Assembly: GCA_013140495.1 (NCBI GenBank)
Contig: JABFSR010000127.1
Coordinates: 1 to 37,901 of the forward strand
Length of the DNA: 37,901 nucleotides
DNA from: Verrucomicrobiota bacterium
Lineage (GTDB): Bacteria > Verrucomicrobiota > Verrucomicrobiia > Limisphaerales > JADLHS01
Reading direction: 5' to 3'
Numbering within the stretch: the first letter of the stretch is position 1; each line of letters opens with the position of its first letter. The notes beneath the pieces were generated by a model. The model made no database searches. It worked only from the letters and a program-made list of their open reading frames with translations, and was not told where the DNA came from. The position numbers and the translations under genes are program-made. Positions 8,581-17,522 of the stretch are shown here, piece by piece.

Positions 8581-10428
8581 ATGGCTGAGAAATCCAAAGC
8601 AGTTTACGACGAGAGCAAGATCAAGACGCTGAGTTCGCTGGAGCATATCCGGCTGCGCACGGGCATGTACATCGGGCGCATCGGCAGCGGCGCGCATCCC
8701 GACGACGGCTGTTACGTGCTGCTCAAGGAGGTCGTGGATAATGCCATTGATGAATTCATCATGGGCAACGGCAAGGAGGTCCACATCGGCCTCGACGGCA
8801 ATCGCGTGACGGTGCGCGATTTCGGGCGCGGCATCCCGCTCGGCAAGGTCGTGGATTGCGTTTCCAAGATCAATACGGGCGCGAAATACAATGATGATGT
8901 ATTCCAGTTCAGCGTTGGCTTGAACGGCGTCGGCACGAAGGCGGTGAACGCGCTGTCCAAGGCGTTCGTGGTGCGCAGCCATCGCGACGGGGAATTTGCC
9001 GAGGCTTCGTTCAAGATCGGCAAACTCAAGAAGGAGGATTCGGGCAAAACGAAAGAGCCGAACGGGACGTACATCGAGTTCGAGCCGGACCCGGAGATTT
9101 TCAAGGAAACGGTGTTCAAGCAGGAATTCGTGGAGCGTCGCCTGCGCCATTACAGCTACCTGAACACTGGTCTCAGGTTGATTCTGAAGACACCGGAACT
9201 GGCCGAGCCGAAGGTATTTCAGTCGCGGCACGGCCTGATGGACCTGGTGATGGAAGATCTGTCCAGCGACGGCAGCGAGCCGTTGTATTCGCCGCTGCAC
9301 TACGCGAGCAAGACGCTGGAGTTTTGTTTCACGCACAGCAATTCGCGTTACGGCGAAACGTTTTATTCGTTCGTCAACGGCCAATACACGAGCGACGGCG
9401 GCACGCATTTGAGCGCGTTTCGCGAGGGCTTGCTCAAGGCGGTGAACGAATATTGCGGCGGCAAATACGAAGGTGACGACGTGCGCGAGGCGATGATCGG
9501 GGCGGTTTCCATCCGGTTGAAAGATCCAATCTTCGAATCGCAGACGAAGAACAAGCTGGGTAACACAGAAATCCGCACTGACCTCGTCAACAGCGTGCGC
9601 GAGGAGTTGCTGCACTTTTTCCAACGCAACAAGCAGATCGCCGAGACGATCATGGCAAAGGTGAAGGACACGCAGGAGTTGCGGAAGGAATTGCAGAACG
9701 TGAAGAAGCTCGCACGCGAACGCGCCAAGGCGATCACATTGCGTATTCCGCAGTTGAAGGACTGCAAAAATCATTTCGACAAGAAGAAGGAAAAGGGCAA
9801 GGGCACGATGGTCTTCATCTGCGAAGGCCAGTCCGCCGCCGGCTCGATCACGAGCTGCCGCGACGTGAACAATCAGGCCGTGTTCGTGCTCAAGGGCAAG
9901 CCGCTCAACGTCTGGGATCTCAAGCGCGACGTGATGTATAAGAACGACGAGATGTACAACCTCATGCAGTCGCTCAACGTCGAGGACAACACCGAAGGGT
10001 TGCGCTATGACAAGGTCATCCTCGCCACCGACGCGGACGTGGACGGCATGCACATCCGCAATCTGATGATCACGTATTTCTTCCGGTTCTTCGAGCAACT
10101 GGTCCACGACGGCCACGTGTATGTGCTGGAGACGCCGTTGTTCCGCGTGCGCAACAAGGCTGAGACGATTTATTGCTACAGCGAAGCGGAACGTGATACG
10201 GCTTCCACGAAGCTTGGCGGTAAGCCGGAGATTACGCGGTTCAAAGGCCTGGGCGAAATCAGCCCGAAAGAATTCGCGCAATTCATCGGCAAGGAAATGC
10301 GGTTGAGCAAAGTCGAATACGCGCCGCGCGCCGAGTCCGGGCCGATCTTCGATTTCTACATGGGCAAGAACACGCCCGAGCGCAAAGACTACATCATGGA
10401 CAGCCTCGTCGTGCCGGTGGAGGAGTGA
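8581..10428 (+). CDS. parE: DNA topoisomerase IV subunit B (complete copy)
   Basis: A 615-residue type IIA topoisomerase B subunit, resembling the short ParE of Bacteroidetes-type bacteria. The GHKL ATPase has Glu50/Asn54 (KEVVDNAIDEF), DFGRG at 80-84 and GLNGVGTK at 113-120. The TOPRIM domain has Glu415 in CEGQSAAGS and the metal-binding Asp484, Asp486 and Asp488 in TDADVDG. The C-terminal GLGEISPKEFAQ is typical. With ParC it would decatenate and relax DNA. I take the ATG at 8581; the frame is open back to 8452 but that part is not conserved-looking. No parC follows, although the two are often adjacent. Instead there is a Fic gene, and the 3' part of parE recurs three times downstream (12098, 20521, 24571). 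Confidence 0.93.
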   Translation: MAEKSKAVYDESKIKTLSSLEHIRLRTGMYIGRIGSGAHPDDGCYVLLKEVVDNAIDEFIMGNGKEVHIGLDGNRVTVRDFGRGIPLGKVVDCVSKINTGAKYNDDVFQFSVGLNGVGTKAVNALSKAFVVRSHRDGEFAEASFKIGKLKKEDSGKTKEPNGTYIEFEPDPEIFKETVFKQEFVERRLRHYSYLNTGLRLILKTPELAEPKVFQSRHGLMDLVMEDLSSDGSEPLYSPLHYASKTLEFCFTHSNSRYGETFYSFVNGQYTSDGGTHLSAFREGLLKAVNEYCGGKYEGDDVREAMIGAVSIRLKDPIFESQTKNKLGNTEIRTDLVNSVREELLHFFQRNKQIAETIMAKVKDTQELRKELQNVKKLARERAKAITLRIPQLKDCKNHFDKKKEKGKGTMVFICEGQSAAGSITSCRDVNNQAVFVLKGKPLNVWDLKRDVMYKNDEMYNLMQSLNVEDNTEGLRYDKVILATDADVDGMHIRNLMITYFFRFFEQLVHDGHVYVLETPLFRVRNKAETIYCYSEAERDTASTKLGGKPEITRFKGLGEISPKEFAQFIGKEMRLSKVEYAPRAESGPIFDFYMGKNTPERKDYIMDSLVVPVEE

Positions 10429-10546
10429 GGCTGCGCTGCTTTCTTTGGCTGGATATAGGCAAGCTGTGCTTGTGGTTATTGTAATGATTTTGCTCGAAAA
10501 TCTGGCTGTAATAATGAATTCTATGCGCCGGTAATCGTTTTCCACT

Positions 10547-12085
10547 TTGACAACGCCGCCCACAACGACACCGCAATCCTCCCGACGACCGGCAGGATAC
10601 CTCCTGTTGCGCCAGCGGCATGCGCTCAATTGCCTGCCGCATCACGTCGAATCGTTCGTGACGCACGGCACGCGGAAGACTCATTCCGGGCCGGGCAAGA
10701 TCGAGGAAACGCTGCCAAAGGCATATTGGCCGGGAGAGAGTGATTTGGCGCATTTGGAATTTGCGCTCAAACGCGAGGGATTGCATCTGCAACTCCTCCG
10801 CGCTTTTCTTCCGCAGCTTCCAGCCGAACAATTGACCGGCTACGTCAAATCCAAGCCGACGAGTGCCTATGCGCGCCGGATCTGGTTCCTTTACGAGAAG
10901 TTTTCTGGACGGGTGCTTGATCTGCCCGACGTGACGCAGGGCAACTATGTAGATTTGCTCGACCCTCATGATTATTACACCGGGCCGGTCACGCGCATTG
11001 CCCGGCAACGGGTGAACTTCAACCTGCCCGGCAGTTTGAAATTCAGCCCGCTGGTGCGCCGCACCAAACTGCTCAAGGCGGCGGAAGCCAAACAACTGGA
11101 TCAGCGATGCCGGAAAGTCATTGAAGCCATCCCGCCGGAGATTTATGCGCGAGCTCTTCAGTTCCTTTACACCAAGGAAACGAAATCCTCTTACGCCATC
11201 GAACGCGAAACCCCGGACGCCAAGCGCGCCCAGAAATTCGCGGAAGCGTTGAAGGAAGCGGCGCAGCGGGATTATCTGTTGAAAGAAACATTGGTGGCGT
11301 TGCAGCAGACCATCGTTGACCCGCGTTTCGCCAACACGGGATGGCGAGATACGATCTCAGAACAAAACTATGTGGGTCGCAGTGTCAGCCTCACCGAGGA
11401 AGAGGTTCATTTCATCGCGCCCAAACCGGAAGATTTGCCGGAATTGATGACGGCTTACCTTGAGGCATCGCGCCGGATTCTTAACTCTCGCACCCATCCG
11501 GTCGTGGCGGCGGCGCTCGTCGCCTACCCGTTCGTATTCCTCCATCCATTTTCCGATGGCAACGGGCGCTTGCACCGATTTTTGATCCACTACGTTCTTT
11601 CTTTCCGTCACTTTGCGCCAGACGGTGTGATTTTCCCCGTCTCCGCCACCATGCTCCATCGGCCACGGGACTACGACGCCAGTCTTGAATCATTTTCCAA
11701 ACCGCTGCTGCCATTGATCGAACACAAGCTTGATGCCCACGGGCGGATGACCGTGCTCAATGATACGCGCGATTTCTACCGTTACGTGGATTGCACGTTT
11801 ATCGCCGAAACTCTTTTCAGCTTCGTCGAGGAAACCATTGAGAAAGAGTTGCCGGCTGAAATTCAGTTTCTCCAGCAATACGATGCCGCCCGCCAACTCA
11901 TGCGGGACGTGGTTGATTTGCCCAATCGTCATGCGGACCTCTTCGTTCGCCTGTGCCTCCAAAACAGAGGAACACTTTCAAACACGAAACGGCAATTGCC
12001 CGAGTATGCAAATCTGACCGGACAGGAGATTGCCGGTCTTGAAGCCGCCGTCGTTGAAGCCTTTGCTCTTAAAGCAAAGCTGTGA
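10547..12085 (+). CDS. Fic-domain protein (putative AMP-transferase)
   Basis: A 512-residue Fic protein. The full active-site motif HPFSDGNGRLHR is at residues 333-344, so it could transfer AMP (or another nucleotide part) to a hydroxyl of a target protein. An inhibitory-helix-like segment, SSYAIERE, lies at 214-221 in front of the Fic core. It has the glutamate (219) of the S/TxxxE(G/N) brake but arginine in place of Gly/Asn, suggesting an autoinhibited class II-like enzyme. The N-terminus (PAGYLLLRQRHALNCLPHH) looks like that of long Fic relatives. The start is probably TTG at 10547; there is no in-frame ATG nearby. It sits between parE and a truncated parE copy, and its TGA is in frame with that copy. 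Confidence 0.87.
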   Translation: MTTPPTTTPQSSRRPAGYLLLRQRHALNCLPHHVESFVTHGTRKTHSGPGKIEETLPKAYWPGESDLAHLEFALKREGLHLQLLRAFLPQLPAEQLTGYVKSKPTSAYARRIWFLYEKFSGRVLDLPDVTQGNYVDLLDPHDYYTGPVTRIARQRVNFNLPGSLKFSPLVRRTKLLKAAEAKQLDQRCRKVIEAIPPEIYARALQFLYTKETKSSYAIERETPDAKRAQKFAEALKEAAQRDYLLKETLVALQQTIVDPRFANTGWRDTISEQNYVGRSVSLTEEEVHFIAPKPEDLPELMTAYLEASRRILNSRTHPVVAAALVAYPFVFLHPFSDGNGRLHRFLIHYVLSFRHFAPDGVIFPVSATMLHRPRDYDASLESFSKPLLPLIEHKLDAHGRMTVLNDTRDFYRYVDCTFIAETLFSFVEETIEKELPAEIQFLQQYDAARQLMRDVVDLPNRHADLFVRLCLQNRGTLSNTKRQLPEYANLTGQEIAGLEAAVVEAFALKAKL

Positions 12086-12097
12086 AGCGGAAGGTTT

Positions 12098-12955
12098 ATC
12101 CGCACCGAACTCGTCAACAACGTGCGCGAGGAGTTGCTGCATTTTTTCCAACGCAACAAGCAGATCGCCGAGACGATCATCGCGAAGGTGAAGGACACGC
12201 AGGAGTTGCGGAAGGAATTGCAGAACGTCAAGAAACTCGCGCGCGAACGCGCCAAGGCGATCACGTTGCGCATCCCGCAGTTGAAGGATTGCAAGAATCA
12301 TTTCGACAAGAAAAAGGAAAAGGGCAAGGGCACGATGGTCTTCATCTGCGAAGGTCAGTCCGCCGCCGGCTCGATCACGAGCTGTCGTGACGTGAACAAC
12401 CAGGCCGTCTTCGTGCTCAAGGGCAAGCCGCTCAACGTCTGGGATCTCAAGCGCGACGTGATGTATAAGAACGACGAGATGTACAACCTCATGCAGTCGC
12501 TCAACGTCGAGGACAACACCGAGGGCTTGCGTTACGACAAGGTCATCCTCGCCACCGACGCGGACGTGGACGGCATGCACATCCGCAATCTGATGATCAC
12601 GTATTTCTTCCGCTTCTTCGAGCAGCTCGTCCACGACGGCCACGTCTATGTGCTGGAGACGCCGCTGTTCCGCGTGCGCAACAAAGCCGAGACGATCTAC
12701 TGTTACAGCGAAGCGGAACGGGACGCGGCTTCCATGAAACTCGGCGGCAAACCGGAGATCACCCGGTTCAAAGGTCTGGGCGAAATCAGCCCGAAGGAAT
12801 TCGCGCAATTCATCGGCAAGGAAATGCGCTTGAGCAAAGTCGAATACGCCCCGCGCGCGGAGTCCGGCCCGATCTTCAACTTCTACATGGGGAAGAACAC
12901 GCCCGAGCGCAAAGACTACATCATGGACAAGCTGGTTGTGCCGGTGGAGGAGTAA
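12098..12955 (+). pseudogene. parE 3' copy 2 (5'-truncated, frame intact)
   Basis: These 858 bp align without gaps to 9571-10428 of parE. By hand count there are about 58 differences, i.e. about 93 % identity. Only about seven of some 285 residues differ, so most changes are synonymous. It starts at the equivalent of parE residue 331 and contains the complete TOPRIM (EGQSA, DADVD) and C-terminal tail, ending in TAA where parE has TGA. The only upstream start is a GTG at 12122 with no clear ribosome binding site; translation of 277 residues is possible but unproven. The frame continues from the Fic gene, separated only by its TGA and a 12-bp spacer. Without the ATPase domain it cannot be a working subunit. 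Confidence 0.85.
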
Positions 12956-12980
12956 CGCAAGGGGGAAAACAGGCAGCTGG

Positions 12981-14366
12981 TTATGGCTTGTGCAGCCGGA
13001 ATAACCAATTGCCCGGCCCGGGGCTGAAAGTGGTGGACTGATTCGTGCCATCATCCAAAGGCGCGCCGAGGACGTTGGTCCAACTGGCGGATGCCAGCGT
13101 CGGGCTTTGTTCCAACTGGTAGTTGTAGGCATAGCTTGGCCACGAAACTTTTGCGGACGCACCGGCGGCGGCGATGGCGAGGCGCGGGCGCACATCGAAG
13201 CTGAACACGGTCCCGGTGCTGTTGGTGTGAACGCCCAATTGGCTTGGGCGTGCCGTGCCGTAAAGGACGGTGCCGGCCAAGACGAGGTCAATCGCCGTCC
13301 CGCTGCCATCCGCAGAGCCGAAGGTCTCGAGGACACGGTAACCAGTGCCGTTGGTCTTGACCTGAAAAATCACGCCCGTTTCCAATTCATCCGACCATGT
13401 GCCCAGCAACTCCGAGCCAGTCCAAGTGAGCACGCCGCAGAACCATGAGCCGGAAGGCAACTGGCTGATGATCTGGAAACCAGAGCCATTGGTATTGATG
13501 CGATAAACACTGGACTTGGACGTGGCGTAATCCAAACCCACGCCGTAGAGCGTATTGCCCACCGCCGTCAGGCCATTCATCGCTTCGATCTGCACCGAAA
13601 AAAGATTCGTGAAGGTGTAGAGCACCGAGAAGCCGGTTCCGTCCAAACCGATCTTGAAAAGCTCTCCTCCGTTGGGTGCGGCAAAGTTGCCAAAAGCGGT
13701 CGTCCCAAACAAGGTGTTGCCGATGAGCGTCAACTCCGCTTGTGGCTGAGTGCCATCCGTCGCGTAATCGAATGAGTGGATGTTCTGATAACCGGTGCCA
13801 TTGGTGCTGATCTTAAATACGGCTCCGCGGTCGAAATCGCCGCCTTGAAGCGTTGTGCCGTAGAGCGTGCTGCCCGAGAGAACCATGCCGAACTCCGGCT
13901 TGTAACCGTCGCCAGCCGTCGCATCCAATCGTCGCAGAACCGAGAAGTCGCTGCCATCGGTGCTCACTCGGTAAATGATGCCGTCACCCCCGAACTGATT
14001 GTTGAGGTTGAAGTTGGTGCCACCTTGGTAGGTCACTCCGTAAATCGTGTTGCCGGAGATCACGACCCGCCCAGCGGGAAACGATCCCTCGCTGCCGCCT
14101 GTGAATTGGTGAATCACAGTGAAGCCGCTACCGTTGGTGCTGACCTTGTAGATCATTCCGGCAGGGAAGTTGGCCGGCGATCCGCCAACGCCGTAGAGCA
14201 TGCCGCCACTCAGCGTCAGACCGCTATTGATGCCGATCCCGCCGTCGGCACTGGAGAAATTCTTCAACGTCGTGAAGGTTTGGGCGGATGCCGTTGCGGT
14301 GGCCAAGAGGATTGCTGCGGTCAGGGCAGCATTCGCCACGAGCGCGGAGATGTAGTTCGTTTTCAT
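12981..14366 (-). CDS. secreted GloVer tandem-repeat protein
   Basis: About 461 residues with a signal peptide (MKTNYISALVANAALTAAIL then ATASAQ). The mature part is a series of repeats of about 45-50 residues, with units such as GNTIYGVTYQGG and GxxFKISTNGTG alternating with hydrophobic strands. This matches the TIGR03803 GloVer repeat family, probably a beta-propeller outside the cell. The C-terminal 70 residues (QSPTLASASWTN... ending LFRLHKP) resemble the end domain of its two neighbours. I use the ATG at 14366, because upstream in-frame codons run into the next gene. It is the third gene of a co-directional set with gaps of only 49 and 47 bp, so probably one operon. The ligand or role is unknown. 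Confidence 0.8.
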   Translation of the reverse strand: MKTNYISALVANAALTAAILLATATASAQTFTTLKNFSSADGGIGINSGLTLSGGMLYGVGGSPANFPAGMIYKVSTNGSGFTVIHQFTGGSEGSFPAGRVVISGNTIYGVTYQGGTNFNLNNQFGGDGIIYRVSTDGSDFSVLRRLDATAGDGYKPEFGMVLSGSTLYGTTLQGGDFDRGAVFKISTNGTGYQNIHSFDYATDGTQPQAELTLIGNTLFGTTAFGNFAAPNGGELFKIGLDGTGFSVLYTFTNLFSVQIEAMNGLTAVGNTLYGVGLDYATSKSSVYRINTNGSGFQIISQLPSGSWFCGVLTWTGSELLGTWSDELETGVIFQVKTNGTGYRVLETFGSADGSGTAIDLVLAGTVLYGTARPSQLGVHTNSTGTVFSFDVRPRLAIAAAGASAKVSWPSYAYNYQLEQSPTLASASWTNVLGAPLDDGTNQSTTFSPGPGNWLFRLHKP

Positions 14367-14413
14367 AATTCCAATTTTCACTCGTCTTGTTGGGTTTGAG
14401 CCGTATTCACCGT

Positions 14414-15847
14414 TCACGGCAGGTGCAGGCGGAAGAAGCGGTTGGTAGCTGTCATCGTTTGTTGAACGACGTTGGTCAGGCCGGTGATGGAAACCGAATT
14501 GGTCGTATCGTTCCACACGGTCGAAGTGCCGAGTAGGTCGGTTTGCTGAAGGGCAATACCGGTTTCGGGCGTCGTCCATTTCAGGGAAACTGCGGACCCG
14601 TTCCGCGCGATGCTCAGCGCCGGATACGGCAGGTCGAACAAATACGCCGCACCGGAATCAGTAGCGCCCGTGTCATCCCACATCGCGCCGATGAGCACTT
14701 GATCGCTCCCGACCACCGCCACCGAGACGCCGAACCTGTCGCCAACCGCCGGAGTCGGATTGGTGAAAGTGGTCAGCAGCGTGCCGTTGGTGCTGAACAG
14801 ACAGGCCGTCCCGGCATCCTGCGCGCCTGTGTCGTCCCGCTCGGCGCAAATGAGCACCCGGCTGCTCCCCACTGCCGCCACACGCCAACCGAAATCATCG
14901 AGGCCCGCCGGGGTAGGATTGGTGAAAGTGGTCACCAACGTGCCATTGGTGGTGAAGAGATACGCCGCCCCGACATCCAGCGTTGCGCCCGAGTTGTCCC
15001 CATTTGCGCTAATGAGAACCCGGTCGCTCCCTACTGCCGCCACTTGGAAACCGAACAACTCGAAGTCCGCCGGGCTAGGATTGGTAAAGGTGGTGAGCAA
15101 AGTGCCATTGATGCTGAACAGATACGCCAAACCGGCAGCCGTACCGCCTGTGTTGTCCCCCCACGCGCCGATGAGCACCCGGTCGCTGCCCATCGCCGCC
15201 ACCGAGTAGCCGAAATTGACGAAGGCTGCCGGTGCGGGATTGGTGAAGGTGGTCAGCAACGCGCCGTTGGTGCTGAACAGATACGCCTCGCCAGAATCCT
15301 CCAGGCCGGAGATGGAGCCAGGTGCGCCAATGATCACCCGATCGCTCCCTACTGCCGCCAGCGCGCTGCCGAAAGAGTTGCCTTCGGCTGGAACGGGATT
15401 AGTGAGGGTCGTCAACAACGTGCCGTTGATGCTCAACAGATACACCGCTACACTTGTATTGGAATATCCTCCCGTGATGAGCACGCGGTCGCTTCCCAAC
15501 GCCGCCACCGCGAAGCCAAAAAAATTGGTGACTCCCGTGGGATTAGTGAAGGTGGTGATCAATGTGCCGGTTAGGCTGAAGAGATAGGCAGAGTCAGTTC
15601 CGCCGTTTCGCGTGTAGTCGTTCATCCCAATCAGCACCCGGTCGCGCCCCACCGCTGCCACTGAGAAGCCAAATAAGTCGCTGGCCGCTGGTGTGGGATT
15701 GGTGAAAGTCGTCAGCAACGGAGCGCTATTGCCTTGGGCGAAAGCCGATCCCGGTCCCAACGCCACAGCGAGCAACAGGATGATCAGGCCGGGCGCGGTG
15801 TGCCGACGAAAGCCGGCCTCGATTTGAAATTTACTATAAGTTTTCAT
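14414..15847 (-). CDS. secreted seven-repeat FG-GAP-like beta-propeller protein
   Basis: A 477-residue protein with a signal peptide (GLIILLLAVALGPGSAFAQ). It has seven tandem repeats of roughly 50-55 residues with the pattern LLTTFTNPTPA, FGxSVAAVGSDRVLIGA, then AYLFSTNGT, which suits a seven-bladed integrin-alpha-type propeller. A shared C-terminal domain of about 70 residues (LSIARNGSAVSLKW ... NRFFRLHLP) follows. It is closely paralogous to the upstream gene at 15897-17363, down to the wording of repeats and C-terminus. Such proteins are thought to act in surface binding; no enzyme motif is visible. The DNA-level similarity of the repeats makes blade gain and loss by recombination likely. 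Confidence 0.82.
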   Translation of the reverse strand: MKTYSKFQIEAGFRRHTAPGLIILLLAVALGPGSAFAQGNSAPLLTTFTNPTPAASDLFGFSVAAVGRDRVLIGMNDYTRNGGTDSAYLFSLTGTLITTFTNPTGVTNFFGFAVAALGSDRVLITGGYSNTSVAVYLLSINGTLLTTLTNPVPAEGNSFGSALAAVGSDRVIIGAPGSISGLEDSGEAYLFSTNGALLTTFTNPAPAAFVNFGYSVAAMGSDRVLIGAWGDNTGGTAAGLAYLFSINGTLLTTFTNPSPADFELFGFQVAAVGSDRVLISANGDNSGATLDVGAAYLFTTNGTLVTTFTNPTPAGLDDFGWRVAAVGSSRVLICAERDDTGAQDAGTACLFSTNGTLLTTFTNPTPAVGDRFGVSVAVVGSDQVLIGAMWDDTGATDSGAAYLFDLPYPALSIARNGSAVSLKWTTPETGIALQQTDLLGTSTVWNDTTNSVSITGLTNVVQQTMTATNRFFRLHLP

Positions 15848-15896
15848 AGGAATTTATTCGGGCATTTACTGGTTACTGATTTGCAACACGCCATTC

Positions 15897-17363
15897 TCAC
15901 GGGCGGTGTAAGCGGAAGAAGCGGTTGGTGGTGATCGTTGTTTGTTGAACGACGTTGGTCAGACCGTTAATGGATACCGAATCGCTCGTGTTGCTCCACA
16001 CGGTCGGAGTGCCGAGCAGACTGGCTTGTTGCAGGGCCAGCCCGGCTTCGGGCGTGACCCACTTGAGTGAAACCGTGGCGGCGTTGCGCGTGATGCTCAA
16101 CGGCGGATAAGGCAGGTCGAACAAATACGCCACACCGGAATCAGTTGCGCCCGTGTCGTCCTCTGACGCGCTGATGAGCACCCGATCCGTCCCCACCGCC
16201 ACAACTGGACCGCCGAAACCGTCGCCCACCGCCGGGGTCGGATTGGTGATGGTGGTCAGCAACGTGCCATTAGTGCTGAACAGATAAGCCGCGCCGGCAC
16301 CAGCCGCGCCTGTGTTGTCCCGAGGCGCTCCAATGAGCACCCGGCTGCTTCCTACCGCCGCCACCGACGCGCCAAAACTTTCGTAGGTCGCTGGCGTGGG
16401 GTTGGTGAAGGTGGTGAGCAATGTGCTGTTGGTGCTGAAGAGATATGCCACACCAGCTGCCCCGCTACCCACCCCGCCACCGTAGCCCGGTGCGCCAATG
16501 AGCAGCCGGTCGCTCCCCATCGCCGCTACTGACTGGCCGAAAACGTCACCGAGCACCGGGATGGGATTGGTGAAGATTGTCAGCAGGGTGCCGTTAGTTC
16601 GGAACAGATACGCGACCCCGGCATCAGTCGCGCCCGTGTCGTCGTCAGGCGCACCAATTAGTATCCGGTCACTCCCCAACACCGCCAGCGAGAAGCCGAA
16701 GTAGTCGGGCGCCGGGGCAATATTGGTGAAGGTGGTCAGCAACGTGCCATTGGTCCGGAACAGAAAGACCACCCCGCCCGGTGCCCCAAACGGGTTGGGC
16801 TCGAAGTTCACTACTCCGGCAATGAGCACGCGGTCGCTCCCGAGTGCCGCCACCCTCTGGCCATATTGTAATACGGACGCCGGGTTTGGATTGGCGAAGG
16901 TGGTGAGCAATGTGCCGTTGGTGTTGAACAGCCAGGGACCAATGAGCACCCGATCGCTTCCCACCGTATCCACGCTGGCGGGCCAGGCGTTCGATACGGC
17001 GGGAAAATTGGTGAAGGTGGTCAGCAACGTGCCGTTGAGGGTGAACAGATACGGGCCAATGAGCACTCGATCATTCCCCACCACCGTCACCGAACCGCCG
17101 AAATATCCGTATTCTGTGGGGGTGGGATTGGTGAAAGTCGTGAGCAACCGGGCATTGGGGTTTTGGGCAAGGACCAAGCCCGGCCAAATCAGCGCGAGCA
17201 ACAGGGTGAACACGCAAAGCAAGTTATCTGCACCGCGCCGCAGTGTGGCGGAACATAAACAGGGCACAGCATTTTGAGACTGAGGAGAGTGTGTCTTTGA
17301 CGTTGCGCGGTTCAATGGTTGAATCTGGTTCAACGAGGAAACTGAAACTGAGATTGTCTTCAT
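15897..17363 (-). CDS. secreted seven-repeat FG-GAP-like beta-propeller protein (paralog)
   Basis: A 488-residue paralog of the previous gene. A long N-terminal leader (about 45 residues) precedes the hydrophobic LLCVFTLLLALIWPGLVLAQ, which looks like the signal core, so the real start may be internal. Seven repeats of LLTTFTNPTP...GSDRVLIGAP...YLFSTNGT follow. The first two blades are shorter than the others, having lost the acidic DDTGA loop. The C-terminal domain ends NRFFRLHRP. It is the first gene of the three-gene set and is divergent from the receptor-like kinase gene, sharing a 159-bp intergenic region with it. Confidence 0.8.
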   Translation of the reverse strand: MKTISVSVSSLNQIQPLNRATSKTHSPQSQNAVPCLCSATLRRGADNLLCVFTLLLALIWPGLVLAQNPNARLLTTFTNPTPTEYGYFGGSVTVVGNDRVLIGPYLFTLNGTLLTTFTNFPAVSNAWPASVDTVGSDRVLIGPWLFNTNGTLLTTFANPNPASVLQYGQRVAALGSDRVLIAGVVNFEPNPFGAPGGVVFLFRTNGTLLTTFTNIAPAPDYFGFSLAVLGSDRILIGAPDDDTGATDAGVAYLFRTNGTLLTIFTNPIPVLGDVFGQSVAAMGSDRLLIGAPGYGGGVGSGAAGVAYLFSTNSTLLTTFTNPTPATYESFGASVAAVGSSRVLIGAPRDNTGAAGAGAAYLFSTNGTLLTTITNPTPAVGDGFGGPVVAVGTDRVLISASEDDTGATDSGVAYLFDLPYPPLSITRNAATVSLKWVTPEAGLALQQASLLGTPTVWSNTSDSVSINGLTNVVQQTTITTNRFFRLHRP

Positions 17364-17459
17364 AATGTTTGCCGATTGGTTTGGTGGTGATCCCGGATGG
17401 GCATCTCACACCAGACAGCGTTCATCGCGTCCCACCCCGTCATGAGCCAAAACCCGGCA

Positions 17460-17504
17460 AAAAGGCTCACACTATTTTTTCTTTTCGTGTGGTGAGCCTT
17501 TTTT
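17460..17504. terminator. bidirectional terminator-like hairpin before the kinase gene
   Basis: Perfect 11-bp arms (AAAAGGCTCAC at 17460-17470 with GTGAGCCTTTT at 17492-17502), a 21-nt loop and a run of six T on the + strand. The A-run on the left gives a T-run on the other strand. It ends only 19 bases before the kinase ATG at 17523, in the intergenic region between divergent genes, so it may be an attenuator or insulate the two units. Confidence 0.6.
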
Positions 17505-17522
17505 CTGCTAAATAGCTCATGT

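Noticed and set aside
8569..10629. A 686-codon open frame on the minus strand across parE, and similar long minus frames at 11978-13336 and 20378-21256
   Set aside because: They are antisense shadows of parE and its copies. They repeat wherever parE sequence repeats, and their translations are low-complexity and not family-like.
12098..12955. ParE copy 2 as an antitoxin or decoy for the Fic protein
   Set aside because: Known FicT enzymes modify a tyrosine in the ATPase domain, which this fragment lacks. Kept only as an open question, not as a claim.
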